Below are positions 45,997 to 58,084 of a stretch of 64,000 nt of DNA, one piece after another. Position 1 is the stretch's first letter, and every line of letters begins with the position of its first letter. Source of the stretch: Begonia masoniana (lineage: Eukaryota; Streptophyta; Magnoliopsida; Cucurbitales; Begoniaceae); assembly GCA_022432975.1 (NCBI GenBank), contig CM039508.1, forward strand, positions 49,379,646-49,443,645, given 5' to 3'. Position numbers and translations under genes: made by a program. The notes beneath the pieces are model-generated. The model did not search any database. It was given only the letters and a program-made list of their open reading frames with translations, and was not told where the DNA came from.

Positions 45997-46343
45997 TTAT
46001 AGCCACTCTTCCTCCCTCCTTGGACGTTGTTGATAAAATTGTCTGTAAAAGTGTGCAGATGCTAAATTATTGACCATCTGACATGCTCTTTTTCTCGAGT
46101 AATGATCACATAAACACCAAATTAATTAGTCCAAGTCCATTTAGCAACAGATTTCACATATAGGATTTGAAAATGGCCGTCGTCTTCTATGTTTGTTTCA
46201 AACAAACAGCAATCTCCAACTCTTGCTAAGCAACGAGAACAAATTTCAAGTGCTGCAAGAATTATATCACAACATAATATCATGTCCTCGTTTGCCACAA
46301 ACACAACACTGCAGAGATGGGTCAAAACAATCAACAATATCAA
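45997..46343 (-). pseudogene. Remnant of an unidentified host gene 3' end (unit 1)
   Basis: On the minus strand two open stretches are preserved in both tandem units. The first, 46122-46343, reads VFVANEDMILCCDIILAALE and CSRCLARVGDCCLFETNIED. The second, 45997-46095, reads QMVNNLASAHFYRQFYQQR and ends RREEEWL at a stop; its charged, aromatic composition looks like a genuine protein end. They are not in one frame, and I see no clear junction. I cannot name the gene. Unit 2 has a TAG in place of the penultimate Trp (51014-51016). Confidence 0.35.
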
Positions 46344-46948
46344 TAAAACATCATGATCTATAAATCACAAGCTTGCTTCTCTCATGCCAATAGGCTTTAT
46401 AGGAAAATCTGTTTCTTGAATTTCGTACTTTAAATTTAAAAGTACATGGCTGTAAAACAATCAAAGGTTTCTTTATGCTTTCTTTATCTCAAATTCGGAC
46501 CAACCAGCAAAATTTATGATATATCAGCATTCAGATAAACCATCTCAATATTTTTTTTTTTTTTGAGTATTACCATCAAATATAAAGTTTCTTGATTTTA
46601 ATTTCGGGAACTAAAATTTAAGATTCTTTAAAAATCACTTTGTTTGTAAATATTTTGTAAGACTAACTCTTTTGTGATTCTATACTCGAATAATCATTTA
46701 AAAAGATTACTAAACTTTCATGAACCAAAACAGTAGTTTTTCCTAATTTTTGCTAACCACAGTTAAAACAAGCAGATAATGCACTGTATGCACCAATTAC
46801 TAGTTTTAGGCACGATTACCTAAAAGTGGCTTCAAATGTTCAAATCTCCCGGTGAGGCTTGGCAATGAAAAGGCACGGCTTTGGTAGGAGCACAATAGAT
46901 GAGAAACTGCGTCTTATGCAAACAACTCAACTTTGTTTCAAGCAAGAG

Positions 46949-48711
46949 TGTAACGCCCTAAATTTTAAATTCATTTTTTTCAATTTGAAAATCCTAAAAA
47001 TTTTTCTCAAATTGATTTATTATATTATGTCTAAATTTGAGTGTTATAACGCTAATTTTAAAATATTTGAAAATCTTGAATGAAATCATATAATGCGCGG
47101 AAGTTTTTAAAACAACGTTCAAACATTAAATAGCTTGGTCAAAATTGAAATAATCAAACAAATCATAAACATTTATTAATGATAAAGTCAACATAATTTA
47201 TTTAAAGTTTCAATTGAAATAAAAATATGAAATATCATTAAAAACTGAAACATACTAAATTTAAATTTCTTCTTCCAATCCAAAAATATTTTATTCTTTT
47301 GTATTCTCTCGCTTGTCTCTGGAAGGTTCTTGATCAAATTCATTTTTTCCTCAGATAAAAACTCACCTACATCACAAAACTACAAACTATGAGAATAATT
47401 CAGTAAAACAAAACACGTACAGGTGCAAAATTAACATTATGTTTTACTGAATCCTGACTTAACAGTTGCATACTGGTTGAAAATCATTTTTCAACCTTCG
47501 TTCAGACTTATCCATCAATTTGTCGTTTAGACTTTGTCATCTCATTTTCGTTTAAGCATAATCATCTCATTGTCATTCAAGCGTAGCCATTTCATTTTCG
47601 TTCAGGAGCATAGCCATCTCATTGTCGTTTATGCGTAGTCATCTCGTTTTCGTTCAAGTTTAGTCATCTCATTATCTTTCAAGTTTTGCTATCACATATT
47701 TTTCGTCAATTTCATCATATTCATACACATACAAAATGTCCTATCAATTTTATCTTTATACAATTCTATGTCAATACCTAAACATGTATGGTCAAATATC
47801 GGAATCATGTAATAAAATAATTATAAGAAAATAACATAGATTTTGTGATGTAGGGTCCTAGTCAAAACGTTGAAAACATGGTATTTTTACTTACCTGGAT
47901 TCCGAGAGGTTGGGGTTAACAGGATTTTTTCAATATTCCAAATAATATCATGCATAAATAAAATATTGGTATCAAATTCTCACTTAAATAAATCCAATTT
48001 CATAAGAATTTAGGCAGAAATTTCTTGTGTGTACTCTTAGGTCGGATAGGATCAAATTGGATCGATTAAGACGACTTTCGAGATTTTTTCTGCATAAATA
48101 AAATATTTGATATTAATTTTTCACTTTAATAAATTTATTTCAAAATGATTTAGCCAGAAATTTCTTACCGGTTTATTCTTAGATTGGCTCAGTCGGATTA
48201 GGATTGTTTCGAATAACTTTTGGTCGAATTTTGATGGTCCGGAAGCAATCTGGTTCGATCTGGGTCAATTCTAGTCTAAATTGGAATTGGGTCCCTTTTA
48301 GTTGGACCGGATTTGGTTCGGTTGGACCGATTCTGGTTTGCTGGAGCAGTTCGATTGGACCACTTTTTAGTGAACCGGTTGGTTTGGTTCACATGTTAAG
48401 ACTAAAAACTTCTTCTTCTTCTTCGTCGCACACCCGAACACATAGAGAGTATGTTGCCGTCAATGGAGGTTCGTCTTCAAAAGGCAACGACAACTTCGAC
48501 CGAGAGAAGTTTTGTCAGAGCTCGGCCGCTCCAGTGGAGGGTTGTGGTTGTGACTGGATGGCGCTCAGAGGTCGGAGATCGAATGTAAGACTTCTAGCTT
48601 AGAGAGAGAGAGAGAGATGAGAGCTTTCTGAATATAGAACTCGAGAGAGAGAGCTCTGGTGTGCATTTTCCCTTCACCGAGCCTCTCCATTTATAGGGGA
48701 GATTCGTAACA
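46949..48711 (-). mobile_element. LTR of a gypsy-type element, unit 1 (1763 bp)
   Basis: The ends are TGTAACGCCC (46949) and GATTCGTAACA (48711), so on the minus strand it starts TGTTACGAATC. Directly outside that start the minus strand has ATCGGGGGGAGGAT, a polypurine tract, which makes this a minus-strand 3' LTR. A TATA box (CTATAAATGG on the minus strand, near 48689-48698) lies close to the LTR start. No protein-coding interior remains beside it. The 132-codon frame 48204-48602 is LTR text, not a gene. Confidence 0.65.
47500..47690. repeat. Minisatellite of about 26 bp in the unit 1 LTR
   Basis: About seven imperfect copies of a TCATCTCATTTTCGTTCAAG-type unit. Unit 2 has fewer, about four to five, at 52490-52605. 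Confidence 0.8.
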
Positions 48712-49206
48712 ATCCTCCCCCCGATATGCCTGAGAAAGGCATTGACCATTCTCAGCCAAATCCATGGTCGAGCTTTCTTTCTAACTTTCATGTCTATTTT
48801 GTAGATAAGAAGGATAACGCCCATGTGAGAGAAAAACTCAACCATCGAGCCTACTTCGGGACGAGCTAACCACTTGATTTAAAGTCAAATCCTCAATCAC
48901 CCGAAGAGTATGATATGCCTACGAGGTCTATCCGTCAAGAAACGAACCAAGGGTACATATTTTAAACAATCTTTCATCTAACCGGTTTGTAAGTTTTGCA
49001 GGCAAACGTCATTCTATAGCTTGGGTTAAGAGCATTGAAGAGGGAATTTGTCTTCCCATTAACAAATATTGTAACCGAGCTATTTACGTAATGTTGTGCA
49101 TGACTTTTAGCAGTGGGCAAACATTAGTCTTCCTTGTATTTATTGGCAAACTTATAGTCTTATTATTTAGGATACTTGCATAATTAGTTATATTTAGAAA
49201 TTGTAT
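48712..49206. other. Internal remnant of the unit 1 retroelement
   Basis: This is the sequence inside the LTR on the polypurine-tract side, shared with 53583-54105 in unit 2. No pol motif is readable on either strand. Confidence 0.45.
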
Positions 49207-49546
49207 TGGATCAGGATTGGCGCACGAGAAGGGTGGCATGGTCGAAGCCAAGGCACGCACGGAATGGAGTCAAGCCGAGAAGCATCAAACGTGCGCGGGT
49301 GATCCTAACCAAGGAAGGAGGCGCGCAACAGCGTGCACTTGAGAGACGCAGCCGCGCAACCCCGTGCGAGCGAGAGGAGCTGCCATGCAACAGTGTGCGC
49401 GGGAAAAAGGCACGACCAAGCAGCGCGCGGGGGGAGAAGGCCTAGCTGAAGCAGGAAGCGCGCGCAAGGAAGGATTCTAACCGAGCACCTAGCCGCTCGG
49501 GTTGGCGTACACAAGACACTTGGCCAAGTATCAGGAGCGCGCAAAA
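49207..49546. other. GC-rich GCGCGC island, unit 1
   Basis: A stretch rich in GCGCGC and CGCGCAAC words, in sharp contrast to its AT-rich flanks. It is open in several frames because of composition, and the frames are not conserved in unit 2 (54110-54480). I do not call a gene. Confidence 0.5.
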
Positions 49547-51007
49547 GGACTTCTTTTATTTGTCGTTGAATAGCATGCTACTTTTTTAATCACTTTCCAA
49601 TTCAATTGTTTTAGTATGCATTCAATCCGTTCAAAAATATTTTAACTATTGTAACCCGTGCAACCCAAATTCTAGTTGAATCAAGCCGGTTCGGCCAACG
49701 GTTGGAATCTCGTTTTTTCATTTTTATTAGAATTAAGATTCCAGATTAATGTTATAGATATATACTCGAGTCGCAAAATTCAATTGTACATTGATTTCTT
49801 GTTAGTGAATTTCTCTCTTTTGTTTGTGACTTTTTGTTTTCTTATAGGATTTTTCACTGCGTTTTTTTTCGAATATTACCGTTCAATTTTCAACATTAAT
49901 GATGACGAGTTGAAAAATCAACAACGACAAGACAAAAAGTCTATCCGACTTGATTTCAGTGGACCATGTTGGCCCAGTTTGGTCCACTCCCAAGACTGAT
50001 TAAAAACGATGAAAGTAGATTCCATATTCTCAACTTGGGGTCTGCTTACTTGTGTTTAAGTTTGAATGTCTCCAATTTGGAGAATATTTCACTCTTCTTA
50101 AGTCAACCCTGTCTATGTAAAACGTAGACATCTTGAGTCCCAATTCTCAAGTAGACCAAAGATTATTGAATTAAATAATGATAAAAAAATTCAATTAAAT
50201 TGTGAGTTCAACCCTGCTGTTCAATCAAAAAACACTATCAACAGTCTCTCTAGCACGATCATTGTAGTTTTTGTAAATATCTTTCACTCCCATTCCAACA
50301 GACCTTAAAAAACTGGTTTTTCTAACTATTTACTGCAGAATTGATGTAAATCTCAAAATAGTCTAACCTGGCTCTGGAAGGAAGCATGCGCACGAAATTT
50401 TACAGCTCAACAACCTTAATCCTTTTGCTGAAAGACCGCACTCCTTTTTTTTCACTCCTGATTTGGTTATTCCCAATTATGTTCCTGCAAAAGTTTCATT
50501 TTGATAGTCAGGCATCCAAATTGGATATAATTTTTTATTGATAATTGTTAGCAATTGAACGATAATCAGGAAAATAAACTACGATGTGAAACACCAGATT
50601 TACATGGAAAAATCATTTCAAAAAAAAATTCAAGGACATAAGAATAAATCTACTATGAAGATACAAATACAACTGCGAATTTTGCGATTTTAGTTTATAT
50701 AAATTTAAAGAAAAAACAAAATTCTAATGAGATTCTCAACGTGGTTCTAACCGGCCTGACCCAGATAAAATTCAAGTCACACCAAAATCTAGTAAAAACA
50801 ATGACAACTAGAAAAAAAAAATGGCAAACTCAAAACATGGTTCAAACCAGCCAATTAGCTGATTGTATACCTCACATCAAATTCTAACTCCACCATAGAA
50901 GAAAAAAATAAAAAATGGGGAAAAGTGCATTTATGGTCTTCGAATCTATTAGCAGTCCAAAAGGCCCCACTTTTCAATTGGATCAGTTGAAGCTAGAATT
51001 CAGAGTC

Positions 51008-51356
51008 TTATAGCTACTCTTCCTCCCTCCTTGGACGCTGTTGATAAAATTGTCTGTAAAAGTGTGCAGATGCTAAATTATTGACCATCTGACATGCTCT
51101 TTTTCTCAAGTAATGATCACATATAAACACCAAATTAATTAGTCCAAGTCCATTTAGCAACAGATTTCACATATAGGATTTGAAAATGGCCGTCGTCTTC
51201 TATGTTTGTTTCAAACAAACAGCAATCTCCAACTCTGGCTAAGCAACCACAACAAATTTCAAGTGCTGCAAGAATTATATCACAACATAATATCATGTCC
51301 TCATTTGCCACAAACACAACACTGCAGAGATGGGTCAAAACAATCAACAATATCAA
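51008..51356 (-). pseudogene. Remnant of the unidentified host gene 3' end (unit 2)
   Basis: This corresponds to 45997-46343. The 73-codon frame 51135-51356 is conserved with few changes (CCGCLARVGDCC for CSRCLARVGDCC). The terminal stretch is shortened by a TAG at 51014-51016. Confidence 0.33.
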
Positions 51357-51940
51357 TAAAACATCATGATCTATAAATCACAAGCTTGCTTCTCTCATGC
51401 CAATAGGCTTTATAGGAAAATCTGTTTCTTGAATTTCGTACTTTAAATTTAAAAGTACATGGCTGTAAAACAATCAAAGGTTTCTTTATGCTTTCTTCAT
51501 CTCAAATTCGGACCAACGAGAAAAATTCATGGTATATCAGCATTCAAATAAACCATCTCAATATTTTTTTTTTTTGAGTATTATCATCAAATATAAAGTT
51601 TCTTGATTTTAATTTCGGGAACTAAAATTTAAGATTCTTTAATAATCATCTGGTTTGTAAATATTTTGTAAGACTAACTCTTTTGTAATTCTATACTCGA
51701 ATAATCATTTAAAAAGATTACTAAACTTTCATGAACCAGAACAATAGTTTTCGCTAACCACAGTTAAAATAAGCAGATAATCACCAATTACTAGTTTTAG
51801 ACAGGATTACCTAAAAGTGGCTTCAAATGTTCAAATCTCCACGTGAGCCTTGGCAATGAAAAGGCGCGTCTTTTGTAGGAGCACAATAGATGAGAAACTG
51901 CGTCTTATGCAAACAACTTAACTTTGTTTCAACAAAAAAG

Positions 51941-53582
51941 TGTAACGCCCCAAATTTTAAATTCATTTTTCCTAATTTAAAATTCTAAAAAATTTCTTAA
52001 ATTGATTTATCATATTAAGTCTAAATTTGAGTATTATAACCCTAATTTCAAAATATTTGAAAATCTTGAATTAAATCATCAAATGCGCAGAAGTTTTTAA
52101 AACAACGTTCAAGCATAAAATAGCTTGGTCAAAATTGAAATAATCAAAACAATTCATAAAACTTTATTAACGATAAAGTCAACATAATTTATTCAAGGTT
52201 TCAATTGAAACAAAAATATGAAATATTATCGAAAACTGAAACATACTAAATTTAAATTCATTTCTCCGATCAAAAAAAAATTTTCTTCTTTTGTATGCTT
52301 GTTTGCCTCTGGAATGTTCTCGATCAAAGTCATTTTTTCCTCAGATAAAAACTCACCTACATTACAAAACTACAAACTATGAGAATAACTCAGTAAGCGA
52401 AAACACGTGCAGGTGCAAAATTAACATTAAGTTTTACTAAATCCTGACTTAACAGTTACATACTGATTGAAACTCATTTTTCAACATTCGTTCAGACTTA
52501 GTCATCTCATTGTCGTTCAGGCTTTGTCATCTCATTTTCGTTCAGGCATAATCATCTCATTGTCGTTCAAGCGTAACAATCTCATTTTCATTCAGGCTTT
52601 GCTATCACATATTTTTTTTCAATTACATCATATTCATACACATACAAAATATCCTATCAATTTTATCTTTATACAATTTTATGTCAATGCCTAAACATGC
52701 GTGGTCAAATATCGGAATCGTGTAATAAAATAATTATAAGAAAATAACATAGATTTTGTGATGTAGGGTTGTAGCCAAAACGTCAAAAACGTGGTATTTT
52801 CACTTATCTGAATTCCGAGAGGTTAGGGTTAATGAGATTTTTTCAAGATTCTAAATAATATCCTACATAAATAAAATATTGGTATCAAATTCTCAGTTAA
52901 ATAAATCTAATTTCATAAGAATTTAGGCATAAATTTTTTATGTGTACTCTTAGGTCGGATAGGGTCGAATTAAATCGATTCGGACGACTTTCGAGATTTT
53001 TGCTGACTAAATAAAATATTTGATATTAATTTTTCACTTTAATAAATCTATTTCAAAAGGATTTAGGAAGAAATTTCTTACTGGTTTATTCTTAAATCGG
53101 CTCGGTCGGATTAGGATCGTTTCGGATAACTTTTGGTCGAATTTTGACAGTCCGGAAGCAATCTAGTTCAATCTGGGTCAATTCTGGTCGAAATTGGGAT
53201 TGGGCCCGATTTAGCTGGACCAGATTTGGTTTGGTTGGATTGATTTTAGTTTTCTGGAGCGGTTCGGTGGACCACCTTTAAGTAAACCGGTTGGTTTGGT
53301 TCACAGGTTGAGACTAATTCTTCTTCTTCTTCGTCGCACACCCGAACACATAGAGAGTGTGTCGTCGTCGATGGAGGTTCATCTTCGAAAGGCAGCGACA
53401 ATTTTGACCGAGAGAAGTTTCGTCAGAGCTTAGCTGCTCAAGTGGAGGGTTTTGGCTATGACTGGGTGGCGCTCGGAGGTCGGAGATCGAAGGTAAGGCT
53501 TCTAGCTTAGAGAGAGAGAAAGAGCTCTGGTGTGCATTTTCCCTTCACCGAGTCTTTCTATTTATAGGGAAGATTCGTAACA
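51941..53582 (-). mobile_element. LTR of a gypsy-type element, unit 2 (1642 bp)
   Basis: Same ends as the unit 1 LTR (TGTAACGCCC to GATTCGTAACA). It is shorter mainly because of fewer minisatellite copies and small deletions. The adjacent polypurine tract has become a 30-base C run. Confidence 0.65.
52490..52605. repeat. Minisatellite of about 26 bp in the unit 2 LTR
   Basis: About four to five imperfect copies of the unit seen at 47500-47690. Confidence 0.75.
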
Positions 53583-53583
53583 A

Positions 53584-53584
<1 letters not shown>

Positions 53585-53614
<30 letters not shown>
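53585..53614. repeat. 30-base poly(C)/poly(G) tract
   Basis: An uninterrupted run of 30 C on the plus strand at the place where unit 1 has TCCTCCCCCC. It is an expanded polypurine tract of the adjacent LTR on the minus strand. Confidence 0.9.
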
Positions 53615-53615
<1 letters not shown>

Positions 53616-54109
53616 ATATGCCTAGGAAAGGTATTGACCATTCTTGGTCAAATCCATGGCCGAGCCTTCTTTTTAACTTTCATGTCCATTTTGTAAGTAA
53701 GAAGGATAACGCCCACGTAAGAGAAAAGTTTAACCATATCAAGCCTACTTCGGGACGAGCTAACCACTGGATTTGAGGTCAAATCTTCAATCACCCGGAG
53801 AATATGATATCTCTAAGAGGTCTATCCGTCAAGCACGAACCAAGGTACGTATTTTAAACAATCTTTCATCTAACTGGTTTATGAGTTTTGTAGGCAAACA
53901 CCATTCTATAGCTTGGGTTAAGAGCATTGAAGAGAGAATTTGTTTTCCCATTAACAAATCTTGTAACCGAGCTATTTACGTAATGTTGTGCATGACTTTT
54001 AGCATTGGGCAAACATTAGCCTTCCTTGTATTTATTGACAAATTTATAACCTTATTATTTAAGATGCTTGCATACTTAGTTATATTTAAAAATGTTATTG
54101 GATCAGGAT

Positions 54110-54480
54110 TGACGCATGAGAATGGTGACATGGTCGAAGCCAAAGCACGCACGGAATGGAGTCAAGCCGAGAAGCATCAAGCACGCGCGGGTGATCCTAA
54201 CCAAGGAAGGAGGTGCATAACAGCGCGCGCTCGAGAAAAGCTGCCTCGCAACCGCGCACGCGAGAGAGAAGCTGTCATGCAACAGTGCGCCCGCGAGAAA
54301 GCCACGACCAAGCAGCGCGAGCACGGGGAGAGGGCCTAGCCAAAGCAGCAGGCGCACGCGAGGAAGGATTCTGGCCAAGCACCTAGCTGCGCGGGTTGGC
54401 ACGTTTGAGATGATTGGCCGCGCAGAAGGCGCGAGAAGTAGCGCGCGTCGCTGAGCAGCGAAACAACGCGCACACGTGAC
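54110..54480. other. GC-rich GCGCGC island, unit 2
   Basis: Second copy of the island at 49207. The part after about 54425 differs from unit 1. It has no supported gene. Confidence 0.45.
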
Positions 54481-54613
54481 CGTACGATCCAACGACTATA
54501 TTTTCACGACAACTCTTTTTCTTCTTCTCTTTTCTGGATTTTCCAGCAGCGTTTCTTTCCCTCTATTTAAACTCGTTTCTTAGTTTTGTATGGGGATTTT
54601 TGGCAAATTAATA

Positions 54614-54736
54614 TTAAGTGAAGTTTATCTTCAGATTTTCGAAGTGTTCTCCGGATGTTTCTCCTCGGTGCGAATAGCCGAGCTCCTCTACATTGTCGAA
54701 CAAGTTTCTGGGCTTCTTGGCGGCTCTCTTGGCCAT
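54614..54736 (-). CDS. Possible short coding exon, unidentified (40 residues)
   Basis: The minus strand encodes MAKRAAKKPRNLFDNVEELG and 20 further polar residues before TAA. An acceptor-like CCCTTAG precedes it near 54757. The basic start and non-repetitive composition look protein-like. It lies just outside the left edge of duplication copy B, upstream in position but downstream in sense of the exon remnants at 59145-59813, so it may be a further exon of that gene. Very tentative. Confidence 0.2.
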   Translation of the reverse strand: MAKRAAKKPRNLFDNVEELGYSHRGETSGEHFENLKINFT

Positions 54737-55243
54737 CCTTCTCTCCCAATCCCTCTAAGGGTGGGAAAGCAATAAAAGGGTGGAAGGCCTAGCTTATCCG
54801 CTATTGTTCCTTTTAGGCTTCAGAGGTTGCATCACCTAAGGGCACCGTCGTTGCTTCTCGGCCCGACTGTTAAGTCTCATTCCATCGACCTTTTCAGAGG
54901 AAGATTCACAGGTGGGTTTATCTATTTTCAGGTATGTCGCCTCCTATTCATTTTTCACCATTACGCTGTTTTTTGTCTTTCTCTGTTTTCTGTTTAGGGT
55001 GTTTTGATCTCCAAATCGAATTCCTAGCTACTCATTGACTGCTTGATCAGTTAGGGAGAATGAAATCGGATATTACTTTCATTTGAGCTTAGTTTTAGGA
55101 ATTTTAAAAATCAAATCATAGATTATATTTTGATTTTGGATTGATTTGAGAATTTTGAAATTTAACTTTAGAATCTGAAACCCTAAACTGTTGCAAAGAG
55201 CCTCTACTCATTTGACTCTGTTTTATATTCTAGATCATCAAAA

Positions 55244-55898
55244 TGTAAGGTCCCTCTTTATGACGAGGGACCTCTTCATTTCAATGAAATTAAATGGAGA
55301 GAAGAAAAAATATGCTATTTCGGTGCCTACAAAAACATCTCATTTAATGAGATGTTGAAAAATGAATTGCGGCTGTTCGGCGTCTTCAATTGTGGTTTTT
55401 CACATTTCTATTTTAAGGAATGTGTCACTCAAAGCTCTCTATAAATAGAGGGTTTTGAGACACACTTCAAGCATCCGAAGCAAGAAGAAAAAAAAGCTTC
55501 AAGGAAGAGGGAGAGAGAAAAGAGTGAGGATTTTTGGAGGGAGAGAAAAAAAAGGTGTGAAAGAAAAAATAGGTGTGATGCCTTTGTGCACAGTGAGAAT
55601 TCTAAGAGTGGTGATTTCTCTTAGTGAATATTTTCTAGGATATTCGATATCTAGAAAAATATTGTAAATCATATTTTTCATAGTGAAATCTTTCTGGACT
55701 TGGTACACGTGGTTTTTTCCCGATTTGGGTTTCCACGTAAAATTCTCGGTGTTCATATTTCTCTTACTTCTTGGCCGTTATAATTTTACGGCAGTGGAAA
55801 AATATTCTTGGTATTTTTCGGATCGCATATGCTATCGTTTCTCGTGCCACTTATTGAAGTGGGGTTCCCGTCAGATTTCGTTGTTATTTTTTCCAACA
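55244..55898 (+). repeat. 5' LTR of the deleted copia element
   Basis: TGTAAGGTCC to CCAACA, 655 bp. TATA box TATAAATAG at 55440-55448. The 3' LTR has the degraded TATAATTAA at the same place. Confidence 0.9.
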
Positions 55899-55929
55899 AC
55901 GAAAACAGATCTGGGATACGCTGACAAAA

Positions 55930-56475
55930 TTGTACGAGAAGAAGTCGTGGTATAATAAAATTTTCTTGAAACGAAAATTATATACTCTTCCGATGTCAGA
56001 ATCTACAACAGTGACAGACCACGTTAATACTCTGAATACATTATTTTCTCAATTTACAGCAATGGAGCACAAAAGCGACGAAAATGAAGAAGCTGAACTT
56101 TTACTTCAAAGTTTGTCAGATTCATACGATCACCTCATCATAAATCTACTCAATGATAGTACAAAAACTACATTGATTTTCAATGATATTGCAACCGCCG
56201 TTCTTGACGAAGAAAGTAGGCTGAAAAACAAGGAGCAATCCTCTGTGGAAGCTTTATCAGTAATGAGAGGGAGATCAATGGAACGTGAGGCCTCTGGAAC
56301 CAGCACGTCAGGAAGATCTAAATCGAGAAGTAAAAATGGCGTCAAGTGCTATCATTGTGGCAAGACGGGCCACATAAAAAAGGATTGCTGGAAACTGAAG
56401 AAAGAACAAGAAACAGGAGGTACTAAAGAAGAAATGAAGAGTACGACTGAAGCTGTCTCTGAGGTGAAGATGTGA
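55930..56475 (+). pseudogene. Copia gag, truncated at its start
   Basis: The gag frame already runs in the upstream bases (LWDTLTKLYEKKSWYNKIF, from about 55908), directly after the LTR, so the first part of gag is deleted. It continues through YTLPMSESTTVTDHVNTLN, a Ser/Arg-rich stretch and the CCHC knuckle CYHCGKTGHIKKDC (near 56350), and stops at 56473-56475. The protease starts about 35 bases later in another frame (CWVCDS, then a stop where the catalytic loop should continue). Confidence 0.8.
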
Positions 56476-56533
56476 TTGTATGCGAAGATGTTGTCAACCT
56501 TATGATGAATGAATCATGTTGGGTGTGTGACTC

Positions 56534-58084
56534 TTGAGCATCTTACCATGTTACTTCGAAAATGGAAGTGATGCAATCGGATACAGGCTTTGGGATTCGG
56601 TTGACAAAAAGATTGTCAAAAGTCGAGATGTTGTCTTCTTTGAAGATCATACCATTGAAGACAAGAAGAAATATATCACTGATGAGCATCCAGTAAAAGT
56701 TGATCTGGAGAAATCAACTTTTGACGGGGAAGATGCTGGAGAATCTAGTGATCAAGCAGCTGATGATATTGACCATGGAGAAACAGAGACTTCTCCTGAA
56801 TCAGGTGCAGAACCAAAGTTAAGGAGGTCAACAAGAGATCGTCGACCATCGAGAAAATACTCTGTCAACGAGTATGTGATGATCACTGATGGCGATGAAC
56901 CTGAGTGCTATAAGGAAGCTATAAAGCATCAACAAAAGAAGAATTGGTTGGATGCGATGCAATATGAGATGAGATCATTGCATGAGAACCATACTTATGA
57001 GTTGGTTCAGCTTCCAAAGGGGAGAAAGGCACTCAAGAACAAATGGGTATACAGACTCATAGACGAAAATTCACAACCAAAGTATAAGGCACGACTGGTC
57101 GTAAAAGGTTTTAGACAGAATAAGGGAGTTGACTTTGGGGAAATTTTTTCACCGGTAGTGAAAATGTCATCTATACGAGTGGTACTTGGATTAGCCTCAA
57201 GTCTTGATTTAGAGATGGAGCAACTCGATGTGAAGACTGCCTTCTTGCATGGTGAATTAGAAGAAAAGATTTACATGGAACAGCCAGAAGGGTTCGTTGT
57301 CAAGGGAAAAGAACATCTGGTGTGTAAATTGAAGAGTCTGTATGGATTAAAGAAAGTCTCAAAACAATGGTACAAGAAGTTTGATTTCTTCATGGGAAAT
57401 CAAGGGTACAAGAAAACTTCCTCAGACCATTGTGTGTTCGTAAAAAAGTTCACGGATGGTACTTTTATAACCCTCCTACTTTATGTCGATGACATGCTGA
57501 TTGTGGGTCCAGACAGAGAAAAGATTGTTAAGTTAAAGAATGAACTTGACAAGTCTTTTGCCATGAAAGACTTAGGACCGGCGAAACAGATGCTTGGGAT
57601 GAGAATCACTCGTCATAGGAAGAACAGAAAATTATGGCTATCACAGGAGAAATATATCCAGAAAGTTCTCAGCCGATTCAATATGGATAAAGCGAAGCCG
57701 GTCAGTACTCCTCTTGCAAAACAGTTCAAACTTACTTCCGAACAAAGTCCTTCCACTGAAAAAGGAAAAGAAGAAATGCAGAGAGTTCCATATGCCTCAG
57801 TAGTTGGCAGCTTGATGTATGCTATGGTTTGTACAAGACCTGATATTTCACATTTTGTTGGAGTAGTCAGCCAATTTCTAACAAATCCAGGCAGAGAGTA
57901 TTTAAATGCGGTGAAGTGGATTCTTAAGTATCTTAAAGGTACTTCTGAATTCAGTTTGTGTTTTGAAAGTGAAAAGCCTTCGTTGGTAGGCTATACTGAT
58001 GCAGACATAGCTGGAGACATCGACTCCAGAAGATCAACATCAGGGTACTTGATTATATTTGGAGAAGGAGCTGTGTCATGGTAG
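56534..58084 (+). pseudogene. Copia integrase C-terminus, reverse transcriptase and start of RNase H, 516 codons
   Basis: After a deletion of the protease and integrase core, the frame resumes with YRLWDSVDKKIVKSRDVVFF, then an acidic linker (LRRSTRDRRPSRKYSVNEY). The copia reverse transcriptase follows: YKARLVVKGFRQNKGVDF, DVKTAFLHGELEE, the catalytic LLYVDDMLIVG at about 57478-57510, and PYASVVGSLMYAMVCTRPD. RNase H begins with YTDADIAGDIDSRRSTSG and is cut by TAG 58082-58084. The reverse transcriptase looks intact. There is no start context for its own translation. Confidence 0.85.

Larger units (their letters stand above)
44573..49546. repeat. Tandem duplication unit 1 (about 5.0 kb)
   Basis: It begins GGACTTCTATTATTTG and is repeated with high identity from 49547 (GGACTTCTTTTATTTG). 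In order it contains AT-rich host DNA, a minus-strand exon remnant, an LTR (46949-48711), its polypurine tract, a short internal remnant and a GC-rich tail. The two units differ by scattered substitutions, small indels and minisatellite copy number. Confidence 0.88.
49547..54425. repeat. Tandem duplication unit 2 (about 4.9 kb)
   Basis: Second copy of 44573-49546 in the same order and orientation. Homology fades near 54425, inside the GC-rich tail (GCGCGGGTTGGCACG). It has about 60 extra bases near 49620-49680 that unit 1 lacks. Confidence 0.87.

Noticed and set aside
48204..48602. 132-codon plus-strand frame with Trp- and Ser-rich text
   Set aside because: It lies entirely in the minus-strand LTR, has no motif, and is not kept open in the second tandem unit.
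53773..54339. 188-codon plus-strand frame through the GC-rich island
   Set aside because: The open frame comes from GC-rich composition; unit 1 does not keep it and no domain is visible.
55899..55930. Primer-binding site of the deleted copia element
   Set aside because: The bases after the 5' LTR read straight into gag codons; no TGGTATCAGAGC-like sequence is present.
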